A stretch of DNA of 64,000 nt from Nocardia sp. NRRL S-836 (GCF_001279525.1 NZ_LGDY01000098.1:1-64000); one strand, 5' to 3'. Shown: positions 41,937-50,941, numbered from the stretch's first letter. Notes: generated by a model not told the origin, from the letters alone. Numbers and translations are program-made.

Positions 41937-43135
41937 CGGAAGCCCCGGCTCCAGTAGAACGCCGGGGTGGTCGCGGCGAGGACGGCGAGCACGAGCAGCG
42001 CCGGGACGAGCCCGGCCACCCCGGCGAGCGCGGTGGCGAGCACCGCGCCCAGCGGCACCGTCGCGACGGTGACGGCGTTCACCAGCGAGCCGACCCGCCC
42101 GAGCAGCTCCGGCGCGGTCCGGCGTTGCCGCAGGGACAGCAGGATGACCGCCCACGCCGTCGCGGCCGCGCCGAAGACGACCTGGTAGCCGGTCAGCACC
42201 GCGAACGCGTGGCCGAGCGACGCGGCCGGGATCAGGAACAGCGCGGCCGCCGCCGTGGTCGCGCACAGCGCACACGCCAGACCCGCCGTCAGCCTGCGCG
42301 TCACCCACGCCGACCCGGCCGCGCCCAGCACGGCGCCGAGGCTGAACGCGGACATAGTGAACCCCACCTCGTCCGGCCCGAGCCGCAGCTCCTGGTAGGA
42401 GTACACGAAGAACAACGCGCCGATGCCGCTGCCGGCGAGGTTCATGGTCGCGGTGCCCAGCAGCGCCCGGCGCAGCACCAGGTCGGCGCGCAGGTACCGC
42501 ACCCCGTCCCGCAGCTGCCCGGCCCTGGACGGCTGGTCGCCGTGCGCGCGCCGGGTGCGCAGCGCAGTTGAGGTGGCCGCGGCGATGACGGCGGCGGAGA
42601 CGAGGAACGTGGCCGCCGTGGTCAGCAGGGCGGCCTCGGCGGAGGCCACCGCGATGACGAGCCCGCCCAGCCCCGGCCCGGCGACGCGCACCAGGTTCAG
42701 CAGCCCCGACCGGGTGGCGTTCGCGCGGTCGAGCCGATCGGCCGCGACCAGCCCGGGGATCGCGGCCTCCGCGGCGGTGTCGAACACCGCGCCCGCGACA
42801 CCGAGGGTGGCGGCGAGCAGGTACAGCACCCAGATCTCCCGCACCCCGGACGTGATCACCAGCGCGACCGCGGCGGGCGCGACGGCGCGGACGAGGTCCA
42901 TCGCGACGAGCACGGAGCGCGGCTTGAGTCGGTCGATCAGCACACCGGCGAACGGGCCGAGCAGTGCCGCCGGGAGGAACTCGGCGACCAGCAGCAGCGT
43001 CGCCGAGCCGATGCCGGAGCCGAACGCCAGGATCGCGACCGCCGGGACGAGCACGACGGTGACCTGGGTGCCGGTGGTGCTGATCGCCTGCGCGACGAGC
43101 AGCAGCCACCAGTCACGATCGGTTTTTCCGCTCAC
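41918..43135 (-). CDS. MFS transporter, DHA3-like
   Basis: 405 aa with about twelve membrane segments. WWLLLVAQAISTTGTQVT and LGPFAGVLIDRLKPRSVLV are the usual first-loop features of the enterobactin/macrolide exporter group. The substrate is unknown. It is the only gene in its unit, convergent with crtI, with no evidence for a link to carotenoids. Confidence 0.82.
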   Translation of the reverse strand: MSGKTDRDWWLLLVAQAISTTGTQVTVVLVPAVAILAFGSGIGSATLLLVAEFLPAALLGPFAGVLIDRLKPRSVLVAMDLVRAVAPAAVALVITSGVREIWVLYLLAATLGVAGAVFDTAAEAAIPGLVAADRLDRANATRSGLLNLVRVAGPGLGGLVIAVASAEAALLTTAATFLVSAAVIAAATSTALRTRRAHGDQPSRAGQLRDGVRYLRADLVLRRALLGTATMNLAGSGIGALFFVYSYQELRLGPDEVGFTMSAFSLGAVLGAAGSAWVTRRLTAGLACALCATTAAAALFLIPAASLGHAFAVLTGYQVVFGAAATAWAVILLSLRQRRTAPELLGRVGSLVNAVTVATVPLGAVLATALAGVAGLVPALLVLAVLAATTPAFYWSRGFRYADSR

Positions 43136-43169
43136 GGACCCGGTCCTCGTTCTCGCGTGTGGCCGTGGT

Positions 43170-43928
43170 TCAGGCCGGTTCCCACGCCGCGAGCCGGTCG
43201 ATGATCCGCGGGTCGCCCTCGACCTCCAGCGCGTCGAGCGGAACGCGGCCGTAGAACATCAGCACGAGGTCACTCGCCGTTCCCGTGGCGGAGACGTCGG
43301 CCGGGCCGTCGTCATCGCAGCCGCGGCTGACCCGCGCACCCGCGGCGGAGAGCCGCAGCCGCCACGACCGGCCCTCGGTGGCGTGGTAGTCGACCACGGC
43401 CGGCTCGTGCGGCCAGGCGCTCGTCGTCGCGCAGCAGGTGAACTGGAAGTCCTCGACGCCGTCGAGCGCCACGTCCCCCGGCAACGGCAGCGGCTCGCCG
43501 ACGGCGAGCTGGGCGTCGTAGGTGTGCACCGCGAGCTGCTGGAGCTGGTGGCGCGCAACGGCTCCGCAGTTCGACGGCGACTGCGAGCCGCCCCACCACG
43601 TCCAGCACCCGCGCTCCGGCCCGGCCTCCCGCAGCGCGTCCAGCAGCACCGCGGTCGACCCGGCCAGCCAGCCGACGAGCTCCGCGCGGTCCTGCGGCGC
43701 GGCGCCGTCCGCCGGTGACTTCGCGGTGGCACCCGGCCCGGCGGCGACGGTGGCCGCCCAGGAACGGCGGCCCTCGCCGATGTGGTGCGCCAGGTCCCGC
43801 AACGTCCACTCGGGACAGCTGGGCACCCGCACGTCGAGGCTCGGCGCGTCGGCAATCACGGAGCGGAAGGCGGTGGAGCGTTCGTCGATCAGCCGCAGCA
43901 GGTCGGGGAACGCCAGGAGGTTCTGCAC
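43170..43928 (-). CDS. Maleylpyruvate isomerase family mycothiol-dependent enzyme
   Basis: 252 aa. The N-terminal DinB-like four-helix part has the metal-binding His positions typical of mycothiol-dependent enzymes (WTLRDLAHHIGE, HQLQQLAVHTYDA). The C-terminal part is the small domain of the MDMPI family. It probably uses mycothiol, the actinobacterial thiol, as cofactor or substrate. GTG start at 43926-43928. Confidence 0.82.
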   Translation of the reverse strand: MQNLLAFPDLLRLIDERSTAFRSVIADAPSLDVRVPSCPEWTLRDLAHHIGEGRRSWAATVAAGPGATAKSPADGAAPQDRAELVGWLAGSTAVLLDALREAGPERGCWTWWGGSQSPSNCGAVARHQLQQLAVHTYDAQLAVGEPLPLPGDVALDGVEDFQFTCCATTSAWPHEPAVVDYHATEGRSWRLRLSAAGARVSRGCDDDGPADVSATGTASDLVLMFYGRVPLDALEVEGDPRIIDRLAAWEPA

Positions 43929-43971
43929 CGCGGCTGTCTACCACCGGGCACCCGGTGCCCGACAGCGAATA

Positions 43972-44628
43972 TCACCGGCGCTGCACCAGGCCGTTGATGT
44001 GCGCGTACGCCACCGCGTGCACCCGGTCCCGCAGGCCCAGCTTGGCCAGCACCCGAGACACGTGCGTCTTCACGGTCTCGTCCCCGACGTGCAGCCGGGC
44101 CGCGATCTCCGCGTTGCTGTGCGCCGCCGCGACCAGTTGCAGCACCTCGCGTTCCCGCGCGGTCAGCAGGGCCAGCTCCGGTGGCGTCGGGGGAGGGGCG
44201 AGGCTCACGGCGAACCGCGCGATCAGCCGTTGCGTGACCGACGGGTCGATCAGCGCGTCACCGCGTGCCGCCACCCGCACCGCCGAGATCAGCTCCTCCG
44301 GCGGCAACGACTTCAGCAGGAACCCGCTGGCACCGGCGTTGAGCGCGCGGTAGACGTACTCGTCGGAGTCGTAGGTCGTGAGCAGCAGGACCTTCGTGCG
44401 GTTCGCGGGGTCGGACAGGATCTGCTCGGTCGCGCCGAGACCGTCGAGCTTGGGCATCCGGATGTCGAGCACGGCCACGTCCGGCCGCAACCGCGCCACC
44501 TCGGCCACCGCGGCCCTGCCGTCCGCCACCTCCGCGACGCACAGCAGGTCGGCCTGCGTCTCGAAGATCGCGCGCATGCCCGAGCGCAGCATCGCGTGGT
44601 CGTCGGCGAGCAGCACCGACAGGGTCAT
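43972..44628 (-). CDS. NarL/FixJ-type response regulator
   Basis: 218 aa. The receiver domain has LLADDHAMLRSG and the phosphoacceptor Asp in VAVLDIRMPK; the LuxR helix-turn-helix is in LTAREREVLQLVAAAHSNAEIA. The start overlaps the stop of the histidine kinase gene (ATGA). This two-component pair faces the four-gene envelope operon and is likely to control it. Confidence 0.9.
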   Translation of the reverse strand: MTLSVLLADDHAMLRSGMRAIFETQADLLCVAEVADGRAAVAEVARLRPDVAVLDIRMPKLDGLGATEQILSDPANRTKVLLLTTYDSDEYVYRALNAGASGFLLKSLPPEELISAVRVAARGDALIDPSVTQRLIARFAVSLAPPPTPPELALLTAREREVLQLVAAAHSNAEIAARLHVGDETVKTHVSRVLAKLGLRDRVHAVAYAHINGLVQRR

Positions 44629-45782
44629 GACGCCTCCAGTGGGAACGTGACGACGGTGCGCCAGGTCCGCCCGTCCGGCTCCAGCCCGGACCGGGTGGTG
44701 CCGGCGAACATGCCCGCGCGGTTGCGGATCCCGACCAGGCCGCGGCGCACCGAACCGGAGTGGCCGGTGCCCGAGCCCGCGGTGTTCTCCGCCGTGATCG
44801 TGAGGGCGGCCGGCGCGTACTCCAGGGTGACCGTCACGCCGGACGCGTCACCGTGCCGCAGCGCGTTGGTCAGCATCTCCTGGATGATCCGGTAGACGGT
44901 GACGTCCAACGACTCCGGGATGTCCCGCCGCGGCCCGCACACCAGCAGCCGGGCCGGTGTCCCGGCCGCGCGCACGCCGTCGAGCAGCTCGTCGAGGTTG
45001 TCGAGGCCCGGTTGCCGGGCGCCCTCGGACCGGTCGCCGTGCAGGAGGTCGAGCAGGTGCCGCAGGTCCACCATGGCCGCGCGGCTGGCCGTCTCGACCG
45101 ACAGCAGCGAGGTCGCCAGTTTCGGGTTGCTGCCGGGGTTGCCCAGCCGCGCCGCGCCCGCGTGCATCCCGATCGCGCTCACGTGGTGCACGATCACGTC
45201 GTGCAGGTCGCGGGCGATCGCGCTGCGTTCCTCGGTGATCGCCTTCGTCACCGCCGCCTGCGCGTCGAGCTTGTCCACCTCGCGCTGCTTCTCCAGTTCG
45301 GCGAGGTACGCGCGCCGCGCCGTGGTGTAGCGGCCGACGAGCCACGGCAGCACCGCCGCCTTGGATGCCACCAGCGCGGCGATCACCGGGCCGTGGCCCA
45401 CGAACAGCGAACAGCCAGCGAGGCTGACCGACAGCACGCCGAGCGCCGCCCACGCCGGTGCGCCGCGCAGCCACGCCCCCGCGCGGTACCCGGCGATCAG
45501 CATGCCGGCGTCGTTGTGGTCGATGCCCTTGCCCAGCGTGAGCAGGATGATCACCGGTACCGCGGCCTGGGCCGCCGCCACCCAGCCGGACAGCCGGGCG
45601 GGACCGGCCAGCATGGCGTCCACCGCCAGGGTCATCGCGAGCACGACGGCCATCTGCCCCGTGGTGCGGGCGTCGTACACCACGAACCCGGCGTCGACGA
45701 CCATGCAGACGACGGCGACCAGCCGTGACTGGTGCTTCAGGGGCAGTTTGATCGCGTCCATCGCCGTGGGATCTTGCCGCAT
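44625..45782 (-). CDS. Sensor histidine kinase, NarX/DesK type
   Basis: About 385 aa if started at the ATG 45782; longer starts up to the GTG at 45896 exist, but they would run through a long dyad in the intergenic region. About five or six membrane segments fill the N-terminal half. The HisKA_3 phosphoacceptor is in RDLHDVIVHHVSAIG. The HATPase domain has the N-box region NALRHGDASG and GLVGIRNRA. The signal is unknown; the facing genes suggest an envelope or metal cue. Confidence 0.87.
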   Translation of the reverse strand: MRQDPTAMDAIKLPLKHQSRLVAVVCMVVDAGFVVYDARTTGQMAVVLAMTLAVDAMLAGPARLSGWVAAAQAAVPVIILLTLGKGIDHNDAGMLIAGYRAGAWLRGAPAWAALGVLSVSLAGCSLFVGHGPVIAALVASKAAVLPWLVGRYTTARRAYLAELEKQREVDKLDAQAAVTKAITEERSAIARDLHDVIVHHVSAIGMHAGAARLGNPGSNPKLATSLLSVETASRAAMVDLRHLLDLLHGDRSEGARQPGLDNLDELLDGVRAAGTPARLLVCGPRRDIPESLDVTVYRIIQEMLTNALRHGDASGVTVTLEYAPAALTITAENTAGSGTGHSGSVRRGLVGIRNRAGMFAGTTRSGLEPDGRTWRTVVTFPLEAS

Positions 45783-45812
45783 CACGGCCCTGAGGTCCTC
45801 CCGCTGCGCAGG

Positions 45813-45851
45813 GGTCGGAAATCCCCCGTGCGGGGGACCCGGTTTCCGACC
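45813..45851. promoter_or_regulatory. Nested inverted repeat in a divergent promoter region
   Basis: Outer arms GGTCGGAAA (45813-45821) and TTTCCGACC (45843-45851), inner arms CCCCC (45823-45827) and GGGGG (45832-45836). It lies between the two-component genes and the four-gene operon, so it is either the response-regulator site or a hairpin. Confidence 0.6.
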
Positions 45852-45897
45852 GGGCAGTGACGCGGCGGACCCGCGATGATCGCTACCTTCGGCCACG

Positions 45898-47250
45898 ATG
45901 AAGCGAAGTGGTGCGATCTTGGTGCTCGTGCTGGGGGCGGTCCTCGGGATCGCGGCCCCCGCACTGGCCGACGGCGCTCAGCTCGGCAGCGACCTGCACG
46001 TCGCGCAGAGCCTGGGCGACCGCGAGCTGACGGTGATCATCCGGCGGGTCGCGGAGGTGCCCGGCCCGGTGCACGTCGACGTGGTCACGCACGCCGGCAC
46101 CCCACCGGGCGAGCTCGTGCTGACCGCACGGGCCGCAGGGGCGCGGACGAGCACGACGAAGGTGGTCCTCGGTGCCACACCGGGCTTCTACTCGGGTGTC
46201 GTGGACGTGGACCGGCCCGGTCCGTGGGAGCTGGCCGTGGGGGAGCCGGCGGTCGACGAGGCGACCATTCCGTTCGTCGTCCCGGCGAACGTGCCGTCGC
46301 CGTGGGAGAACGCGACGTACGGCGGGTTCATCGCGGCCGGCGTGTGCCTGTTTGCCGCGCTGCTGCTGGCCGTGCTCGGACTGCCCGGTCTGGCACTCGT
46401 GCCGGCCGGGGGCGTGGTCGCCGGCGTCGCGGTCGCGGTGACGGCGGCGTTGCTGGCGCCCGGCATCCCGCCGGTCCCGGCTCCCGGCACGCAGCTCGAC
46501 CCGACCTACGACAACGTCCTGGACCCGTACCGGCGAACGTCCACAACGGACTTCTCGCGGCCGCCGGTGAACCTGGTGCCGCGCGTGGACGGCACTGACC
46601 TCGTGCTCGGCCTGACCGACGGGTCCTCCGGCCGGCCGGTCGACGACCTGCTGGTGCACGACAGCGCGTTCATCCACCTCGTCGTGGTGTCACCGGCCGG
46701 GAACCTCCGCCACCTGCACCCGGTCCGCGCGGCACCGGGCGAGTACCGCGCCCGCCTGCGCGACGCGGAACAGGGCACGCACGCGATCGCCGCGGAGATC
46801 GCGCGCCGCGGCGGGGGAGTGCAGCTGCTGCGCTCCAGCGTCGACGTCGCCGGTGCACCCGGTGCGCCGTCGAATGATGGAAGAGCCGACGTGACGACGG
46901 AGATCCGGGAGGCGGGCCGGCCGAGCACGCTCACCGCGCACTTCGGCGACCGCGACCTGCAACCGTGGCTGGGCATGCTCGGCCACATGATCGTCGTCGG
47001 CCCGGTCACCGACAGCCCGGCCACGGCACCGATCTGGGCGCACGTGCACTCGATGATCCCGCCGGTGCCGGGCATGCCCGACAAACCCGACGAGAGCGTC
47101 GCCGCCTACGGGCCGGACGTGCCGTTCACCTACTCGTTCCCGTTGCCCGGCCGCTACCTCGTGTGGATCCAGGTCGAACGGGACTACGCGGTCGTCACCG
47201 TGCCGAAGGTCGTCGACGTGCCCGCGGCGAAGGGGGTTCCAGCGAAGTGA
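45898..47250 (+). CDS. Secreted/membrane protein of putative metal-handling operon
   Basis: 450 aa. Signal peptide ending APALAD, an extracytoplasmic domain of about 120 residues, two or three membrane helices (about 143-195), then a second outer domain with HLHPV and a His/Met-rich run (WLGMLGHMIVV...AHVHSMIPP). That second part resembles domains found with copper-handling proteins. I cannot name a family. First gene of a four-gene operon; its stop overlaps the next start (GTGA). Confidence 0.65.
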   Translation: MKRSGAILVLVLGAVLGIAAPALADGAQLGSDLHVAQSLGDRELTVIIRRVAEVPGPVHVDVVTHAGTPPGELVLTARAAGARTSTTKVVLGATPGFYSGVVDVDRPGPWELAVGEPAVDEATIPFVVPANVPSPWENATYGGFIAAGVCLFAALLLAVLGLPGLALVPAGGVVAGVAVAVTAALLAPGIPPVPAPGTQLDPTYDNVLDPYRRTSTTDFSRPPVNLVPRVDGTDLVLGLTDGSSGRPVDDLLVHDSAFIHLVVVSPAGNLRHLHPVRAAPGEYRARLRDAEQGTHAIAAEIARRGGGVQLLRSSVDVAGAPGAPSNDGRADVTTEIREAGRPSTLTAHFGDRDLQPWLGMLGHMIVVGPVTDSPATAPIWAHVHSMIPPVPGMPDKPDESVAAYGPDVPFTYSFPLPGRYLVWIQVERDYAVVTVPKVVDVPAAKGVPAK

Positions 47251-47645
47251 AGCGAACCAGGTCCACGGTCGTGGTGGCCGTCCTGGCCGGTGTCGTCGCG
47301 TTGGTGGGGGTGCTGGTCGTGCTGTGGCCGCGCAGTGTGGAGGCGCAGCCGCACCTCGCCGAGACGGAGCGGCTGCGGTTCGTCCTCACGCCGGAGAGCA
47401 CCAGGACCGGCACCAACTCGTTCGACCTGCGCGTCACCGACCGGTCCGGCGGCCCCGCCCAGGGCGAGGTGACCGTCGAGCCGGCGATGCCGCAGATGGG
47501 CCACGCGGTCGCGCCGATCACCGCGGCACCGCAGGAACCCGGCCACTACCGGGTCGGCGGCGTCGAGCTGTTCATGGCCGGCCAATGGGAGATCACCGTG
47601 TCACTCAACGCGGAGCGGGTCGTCATCCCGCTGCTGCTCACCTGA
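47247..47645 (+). CDS. FixH/YtkA-like single-helix protein
   Basis: 132 aa. One N-terminal membrane helix, then an outer beta-sandwich-like domain with VEPAMPQMGHAVAP and GGVELFMAGQWEITVSL. The MPxMGH segment is typical of the YtkA/FixH group, some of which are linked to copper delivery and oxidase assembly. GTG start coupled to the previous gene. Confidence 0.72.
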   Translation: MKRTRSTVVVAVLAGVVALVGVLVVLWPRSVEAQPHLAETERLRFVLTPESTRTGTNSFDLRVTDRSGGPAQGEVTVEPAMPQMGHAVAPITAAPQEPGHYRVGGVELFMAGQWEITVSLNAERVVIPLLLT

Positions 47646-47658
47646 AGGGGGAGGATCG

Positions 47659-48762
47659 ATGGACATCACTGCCTCGACGGTGGCCACACCGTCAGCCAGG
47701 ACCGTCCCGAAGGGGGTGGTGCCCGCCAGTCTCGTCGTCGGCGGCACCCTGATCTCACTGATCGGCCTGACGTGGGACATCCAGTGGCACACCGACGTCG
47801 GCCCCGACACGTTCTTCACGATGCCGCACCTGTTCCTGTACGCGGGCAGTGCGATCTCGGGGCTGGCGAGCCTGGTCGTCGTGCTGATGACGACGGCGGC
47901 CACCAAGCGCGAGCGCGGTGTCGACCCGATCGTCGGCGGCCGCGCGGTCGGTGTCTTCGGACGCACGTTCGCCGCACCCGTCGGCTACCTCGTCTCCGGC
48001 GTCGGTGCCGCGCTGTTCCTGGTCTACGGCCTGTGGGACCAGTGGTGGCACGGCCTGTACGGGTTCGACGCGGTGATCGCCTCGCCGCCGCACATCGGGC
48101 TGCTGCTGTCGATCTCGATCACGATGGTCGGCGCGGTCATGGTGTTCGCGGTCGCCCGTGACGAGCCGTGGGGCACCTACGGCGTGGTCGGCTCCTCGGC
48201 CGTGCTGCTCGCGTTCAGCATGGTGACCGTCATCGGTCTGCAGGCGCTGCCCAACGGCCTGGTCAACTCGATCAACGTGGGTGCCGCGTTCTTCTCGGTG
48301 ATGATCCTCTTCATGGCCGGGCACGCGCTGAACCGGCGTGGCGGCGCACTGGCCGTCGCGGTCGTGGTCGCGGCGCTGCAGGCGGTGTTCTGGTGGTTCT
48401 CGCCGTGGGCGACCGAGGTCTACGCCGACGCCACCGGCCTGCCGCTGCGCGACTACACCGACGGCGTTCCCGGTCTGCCCAACATGATCCCGATGTGCCT
48501 GGTGCTCGTCGCGGTCGCCGTGGAGCTGCTGCACCGGGTGCCGGCCTGGGTCCCCGGCGCGCTCGGCGGCGTGATCATCACCGCCTGCGCACCGCTGCAG
48601 CGCATGCTCGTCCACGGCGGCGGCTACTTCCCGAGCACGGACCGCTACCTCGCCACCATCGCGGCCGGCGCGGCGTTCGGCGCCCTCGCCGGGCTGCTCG
48701 GCCGCCGGTTCGGCCTGACGCTGCGCCACCTCGCACCGGCCAGGGAGAACCGCCATGCGTAG
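47659..48762 (+). CDS. Polytopic membrane protein of unknown family
   Basis: 367 aa with about ten membrane helices. Conserved-looking His sites occur at the ends of helices: WDIQWHTDVGPDTFFTMPH near residue 40 and LWDQWWHGLYGFDAV followed by PPHIGL near 135. Such His/Trp clusters suggest metal or haem contact, but no known family was recognised. GGGGGAGG precedes the ATG. It is coupled to the last gene by an 8-bp overlap. Confidence 0.65.
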   Translation: MDITASTVATPSARTVPKGVVPASLVVGGTLISLIGLTWDIQWHTDVGPDTFFTMPHLFLYAGSAISGLASLVVVLMTTAATKRERGVDPIVGGRAVGVFGRTFAAPVGYLVSGVGAALFLVYGLWDQWWHGLYGFDAVIASPPHIGLLLSISITMVGAVMVFAVARDEPWGTYGVVGSSAVLLAFSMVTVIGLQALPNGLVNSINVGAAFFSVMILFMAGHALNRRGGALAVAVVVAALQAVFWWFSPWATEVYADATGLPLRDYTDGVPGLPNMIPMCLVLVAVAVELLHRVPAWVPGALGGVIITACAPLQRMLVHGGGYFPSTDRYLATIAAGAAFGALAGLLGRRFGLTLRHLAPARENRHA

Positions 48763-49279
48763 AACGTTGCCGGCCCTGCTGGGCGCCGCCGCGCTCCTGT
48801 TCGGCCTCGCCGCGCCCGCACTGGCCTTCGAGCCGGTGAACGTCGTGCACACCGAGAAGGTCAAGGCCGGGCCCTACGACCTGACCGTCGGCTTCAGCAC
48901 GTGGCCGCTCAAGGCCATGCAGTCGCTGGACTTCACGTTCGCGCCCGAGGATGGCATCACGGCCAAGAAGGGCACGCTGACCCTGCTCTACGGCAACGAG
49001 GTCGCCGACGACGAACCGCTGGCCCGCCACCCCCGCAAGCGCGAGGTGTGGGGCCTGGACGTCCGGGCGCTGCCGGAACCCGGCACGTGGACCATGCGGT
49101 TCGACGTCGACGGTCCGGCAGGCACCGGCACCGGCGAGCTGAAGAACCTCCAGGTGATGGAGCAGCCCGGCCCGCCGATGGGCCTGTCGTGGGCGATCAG
49201 CACCATCCCGCTGTTCGGCCTGATCGCGCTCATCGTGATCGCGTGGCGGCGCACGCGTGAACCCGCTCGCTCCACATAG
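48755..49279 (+). CDS. Secreted protein with C-terminal membrane anchor
   Basis: 174 aa. Signal peptide (APALAFEP), an outer domain of about 115 residues and a single C-terminal helix (WAISTIPLFGLIALIVIAW) followed by RRTRE, giving a protein exposed outside. The family is not recognised. It closes the four-gene operon before a long hairpin. Confidence 0.63.
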   Translation: MRRTLPALLGAAALLFGLAAPALAFEPVNVVHTEKVKAGPYDLTVGFSTWPLKAMQSLDFTFAPEDGITAKKGTLTLLYGNEVADDEPLARHPRKREVWGLDVRALPEPGTWTMRFDVDGPAGTGTGELKNLQVMEQPGPPMGLSWAISTIPLFGLIALIVIAWRRTREPARST

Positions 49280-49293
49280 GAGTCAGCCGCACC

Positions 49294-49349
49294 CGGTGGG
49301 GCACCTCGTGCACATTCCCCAACGGGGACGCGCACGAGGTGCCCCACCG
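49294..49349. terminator. Long hairpin terminator between convergent genes
   Basis: CGGTGGGGCACCTCGTGC (49294-49311) pairs perfectly over 18 bp with 49332-49349. The 20-nt loop has its own small dyad, CCCC-AAC-GGGG. It separates the envelope operon from the TetR gene. Confidence 0.85.
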
Positions 49350-49367
49350 TCGTCGCCGCCCCGCTGA

Positions 49368-49997
49368 TCACCCTTCACGCGTGCCGTACCTGGCCTCCAT
49401 CATCAGCACGGCCTCGTCCACGACGTGCGCCGTCGAGGCGTCGTCAGGGGACCAGCCGACGAGCAGCATCCGGGGCCAGAAGACGTAGTTGGAGATCATC
49501 CCGAGGAACTGGGTCGCTGCCAGTTCCGTGTCGGCCAACTCCGCCGTGCCCAGGGCTTTCTCGGCGTCGAGATAACGGCGCACCGAGTCGAAGTAGGGCA
49601 TCTTGCCGCGCTCGAAGTGGGTCTCGCCCAGCTCGGGGAAGCGCGGCAGCTCGGCGATGACGATGCGGAACAGGGCCGCCATGCCCGGCCGGGTGAGCAG
49701 GGTGACGTACCGGCGGCCGATCGCCGTCAGGCCCGCCCGCAGGTCGCCCGCCGGGGGAAGCGGGTCGCCGTCGTCCTCGACCGTCCAGGACGCCGTCACG
49801 ATCGCGTCGAACAGCGCCGCCTTGGTCGGGAACTGCTTGAACAGGGTCGCCTTCGACACCCCGGCCGCCTCGGCGACCTTGGCCAGTGAGGTGCCGGCGT
49901 ACCCGGCGTCGAGGAACAGCCGGGTGGCGGCCTCGACGATGGCCGCCCGCTTCTGCTCGGCGACGCGCCGGTGGTAGGGCGAGGGCTCCGTCGTCAT
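49368..49997 (-). CDS. TetR family transcriptional regulator
   Basis: 209 aa from the ATG at 49997. The helix-turn-helix is in GYAGTSLAKVAEAAGVSKATLFKQF, residues about 32-56. The C-terminal half is a ligand-binding helical domain. It faces an SDR gene over 107 bp that hold two copies of a dyad, so it most likely represses both genes. An in-frame GTG at 50003 is an alternative start. Confidence 0.88.
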   Translation of the reverse strand: MTTEPSPYHRRVAEQKRAAIVEAATRLFLDAGYAGTSLAKVAEAAGVSKATLFKQFPTKAALFDAIVTASWTVEDDGDPLPPAGDLRAGLTAIGRRYVTLLTRPGMAALFRIVIAELPRFPELGETHFERGKMPYFDSVRRYLDAEKALGTAELADTELAATQFLGMISNYVFWPRMLLVGWSPDDASTAHVVDEAVLMMEARYGTREG

Positions 49998-50012
49998 GCG
50001 CACACCCTACGC

Positions 50013-50034
50013 GAGGCGAGTCACTTGACTCACC
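50013..50034. promoter_or_regulatory. TetR operator copy 1 overlapping -35
   Basis: GAGGCGAGTCACTTGACTCACC, a near-perfect palindrome centred on CT. The right arm includes TTGACT, the likely -35 of the SDR promoter. Confidence 0.7.
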
Positions 50035-50054
50035 ACTCGCCCGGTGCGTAGCTT
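50025..50054 (+). promoter_or_regulatory. Promoter of the SDR gene
   Basis: TTGACT (50025-50030) and TAGCTT (50049-50054) with an 18-bp spacer, lying inside the twin-operator region. Confidence 0.5.
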
Positions 50055-50057
50055 GGC

Positions 50058-50079
50058 GAGGCGAGTCACTCGACTCACC
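50058..50079. promoter_or_regulatory. TetR operator copy 2
   Basis: Same 22-bp sequence as copy 1 with one change (TTGACT to TCGACT), 45 bp downstream. Confidence 0.7.
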
Positions 50080-50104
50080 ATCCTTTCGCAGGGAGGACCG
50101 CGTC

Positions 50105-50887
50105 ATGGGACGCTTCGACAAGCAGACCGTTCTCGTCACCGGCGGCACCGGCGGTCAGGGCGCCAGCCACGTCCGCGCCTACCACGAGGAGGGCGCGAAC
50201 GTCGTCATCGCCGCGCTCTCCGCGGAACGTGGCGAGGCGCTCGCCGCCGAGCTCGGCGAGCGGGCGCTGTTCGTCCGCCTGGACGTCACCGACGAGGACG
50301 CCTGGGTGGCGGCGGTCGCCGAGACCGAACGCCGGTTCGGCCCGATCGCGGTCCTGGTCAACAACGCCGGCGTGCAGAACCCCGCGGTGCCGATCGAGGC
50401 CGTCGAACGCCACGTCTGGGACCGCGTCCTCGCCGTCAACCTCACGGGCGCGTTCCTCGGCATCAAGACCGTGACGCCGTCGCTGCGCCGCAACGGCGGC
50501 GGGGTGATCGTGAACATCGCGTCCACGATGGCCCACGTCGGCAGCCCGTTCTACGCGCCGTACGTCGCCGGCAAGTGGGCGTTGCGCGGGCTCACCAGGA
50601 CCGCCGCGCTGGAGCTGGGCCGGGACGGCATCCGGGTCAACTCCCTGCACCCCGGCGTCATCTCCACCCCGTTCATCACCGACTCGGTCGACGGCCAGCC
50701 GCCCATCGCCGACTTCTACTCGCCCGAGCCCTACGCCATCCCGCGAATGGGCACCCCGGCCGACATCACCGCACTCCTGCTCCACCTCACGTCGGCCGAG
50801 GCCTCGTTCGTCACGGGCTCGGAGTTCGTCGCGGACGGCGGGCTCCTGCTCGGCCCCGCCCTGAAGCCCGGCACGACGGCAGCCTGA
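50105..50887 (+). CDS. SDR family oxidoreductase
   Basis: 260 aa, classical short-chain dehydrogenase. Cofactor motif TGGTGGQG, NNAGVQN, catalytic region with the active-site Tyr and Lys in YVAGKWALRG, and a Ser in NIASTM. Substrate unknown. GGGAGG precedes the ATG. It is probably repressed by the divergent TetR protein and induced by its ligand. Confidence 0.88.
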   Translation: MGRFDKQTVLVTGGTGGQGASHVRAYHEEGANVVIAALSAERGEALAAELGERALFVRLDVTDEDAWVAAVAETERRFGPIAVLVNNAGVQNPAVPIEAVERHVWDRVLAVNLTGAFLGIKTVTPSLRRNGGGVIVNIASTMAHVGSPFYAPYVAGKWALRGLTRTAALELGRDGIRVNSLHPGVISTPFITDSVDGQPPIADFYSPEPYAIPRMGTPADITALLLHLTSAEASFVTGSEFVADGGLLLGPALKPGTTAA

Positions 50888-50941
50888 CCGCGCCGCCGTC
50901 GCCACGGTGGGAGGTGCGGGAAGGGGCGGTGCTGCCCTTCG

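Noticed and set aside
45898..49279. Idea that the envelope operon encodes a copper membrane monooxygenase
   Set aside because: None of the PmoA, PmoB or PmoC sequence features could be seen; only general metal-binding traits remain.
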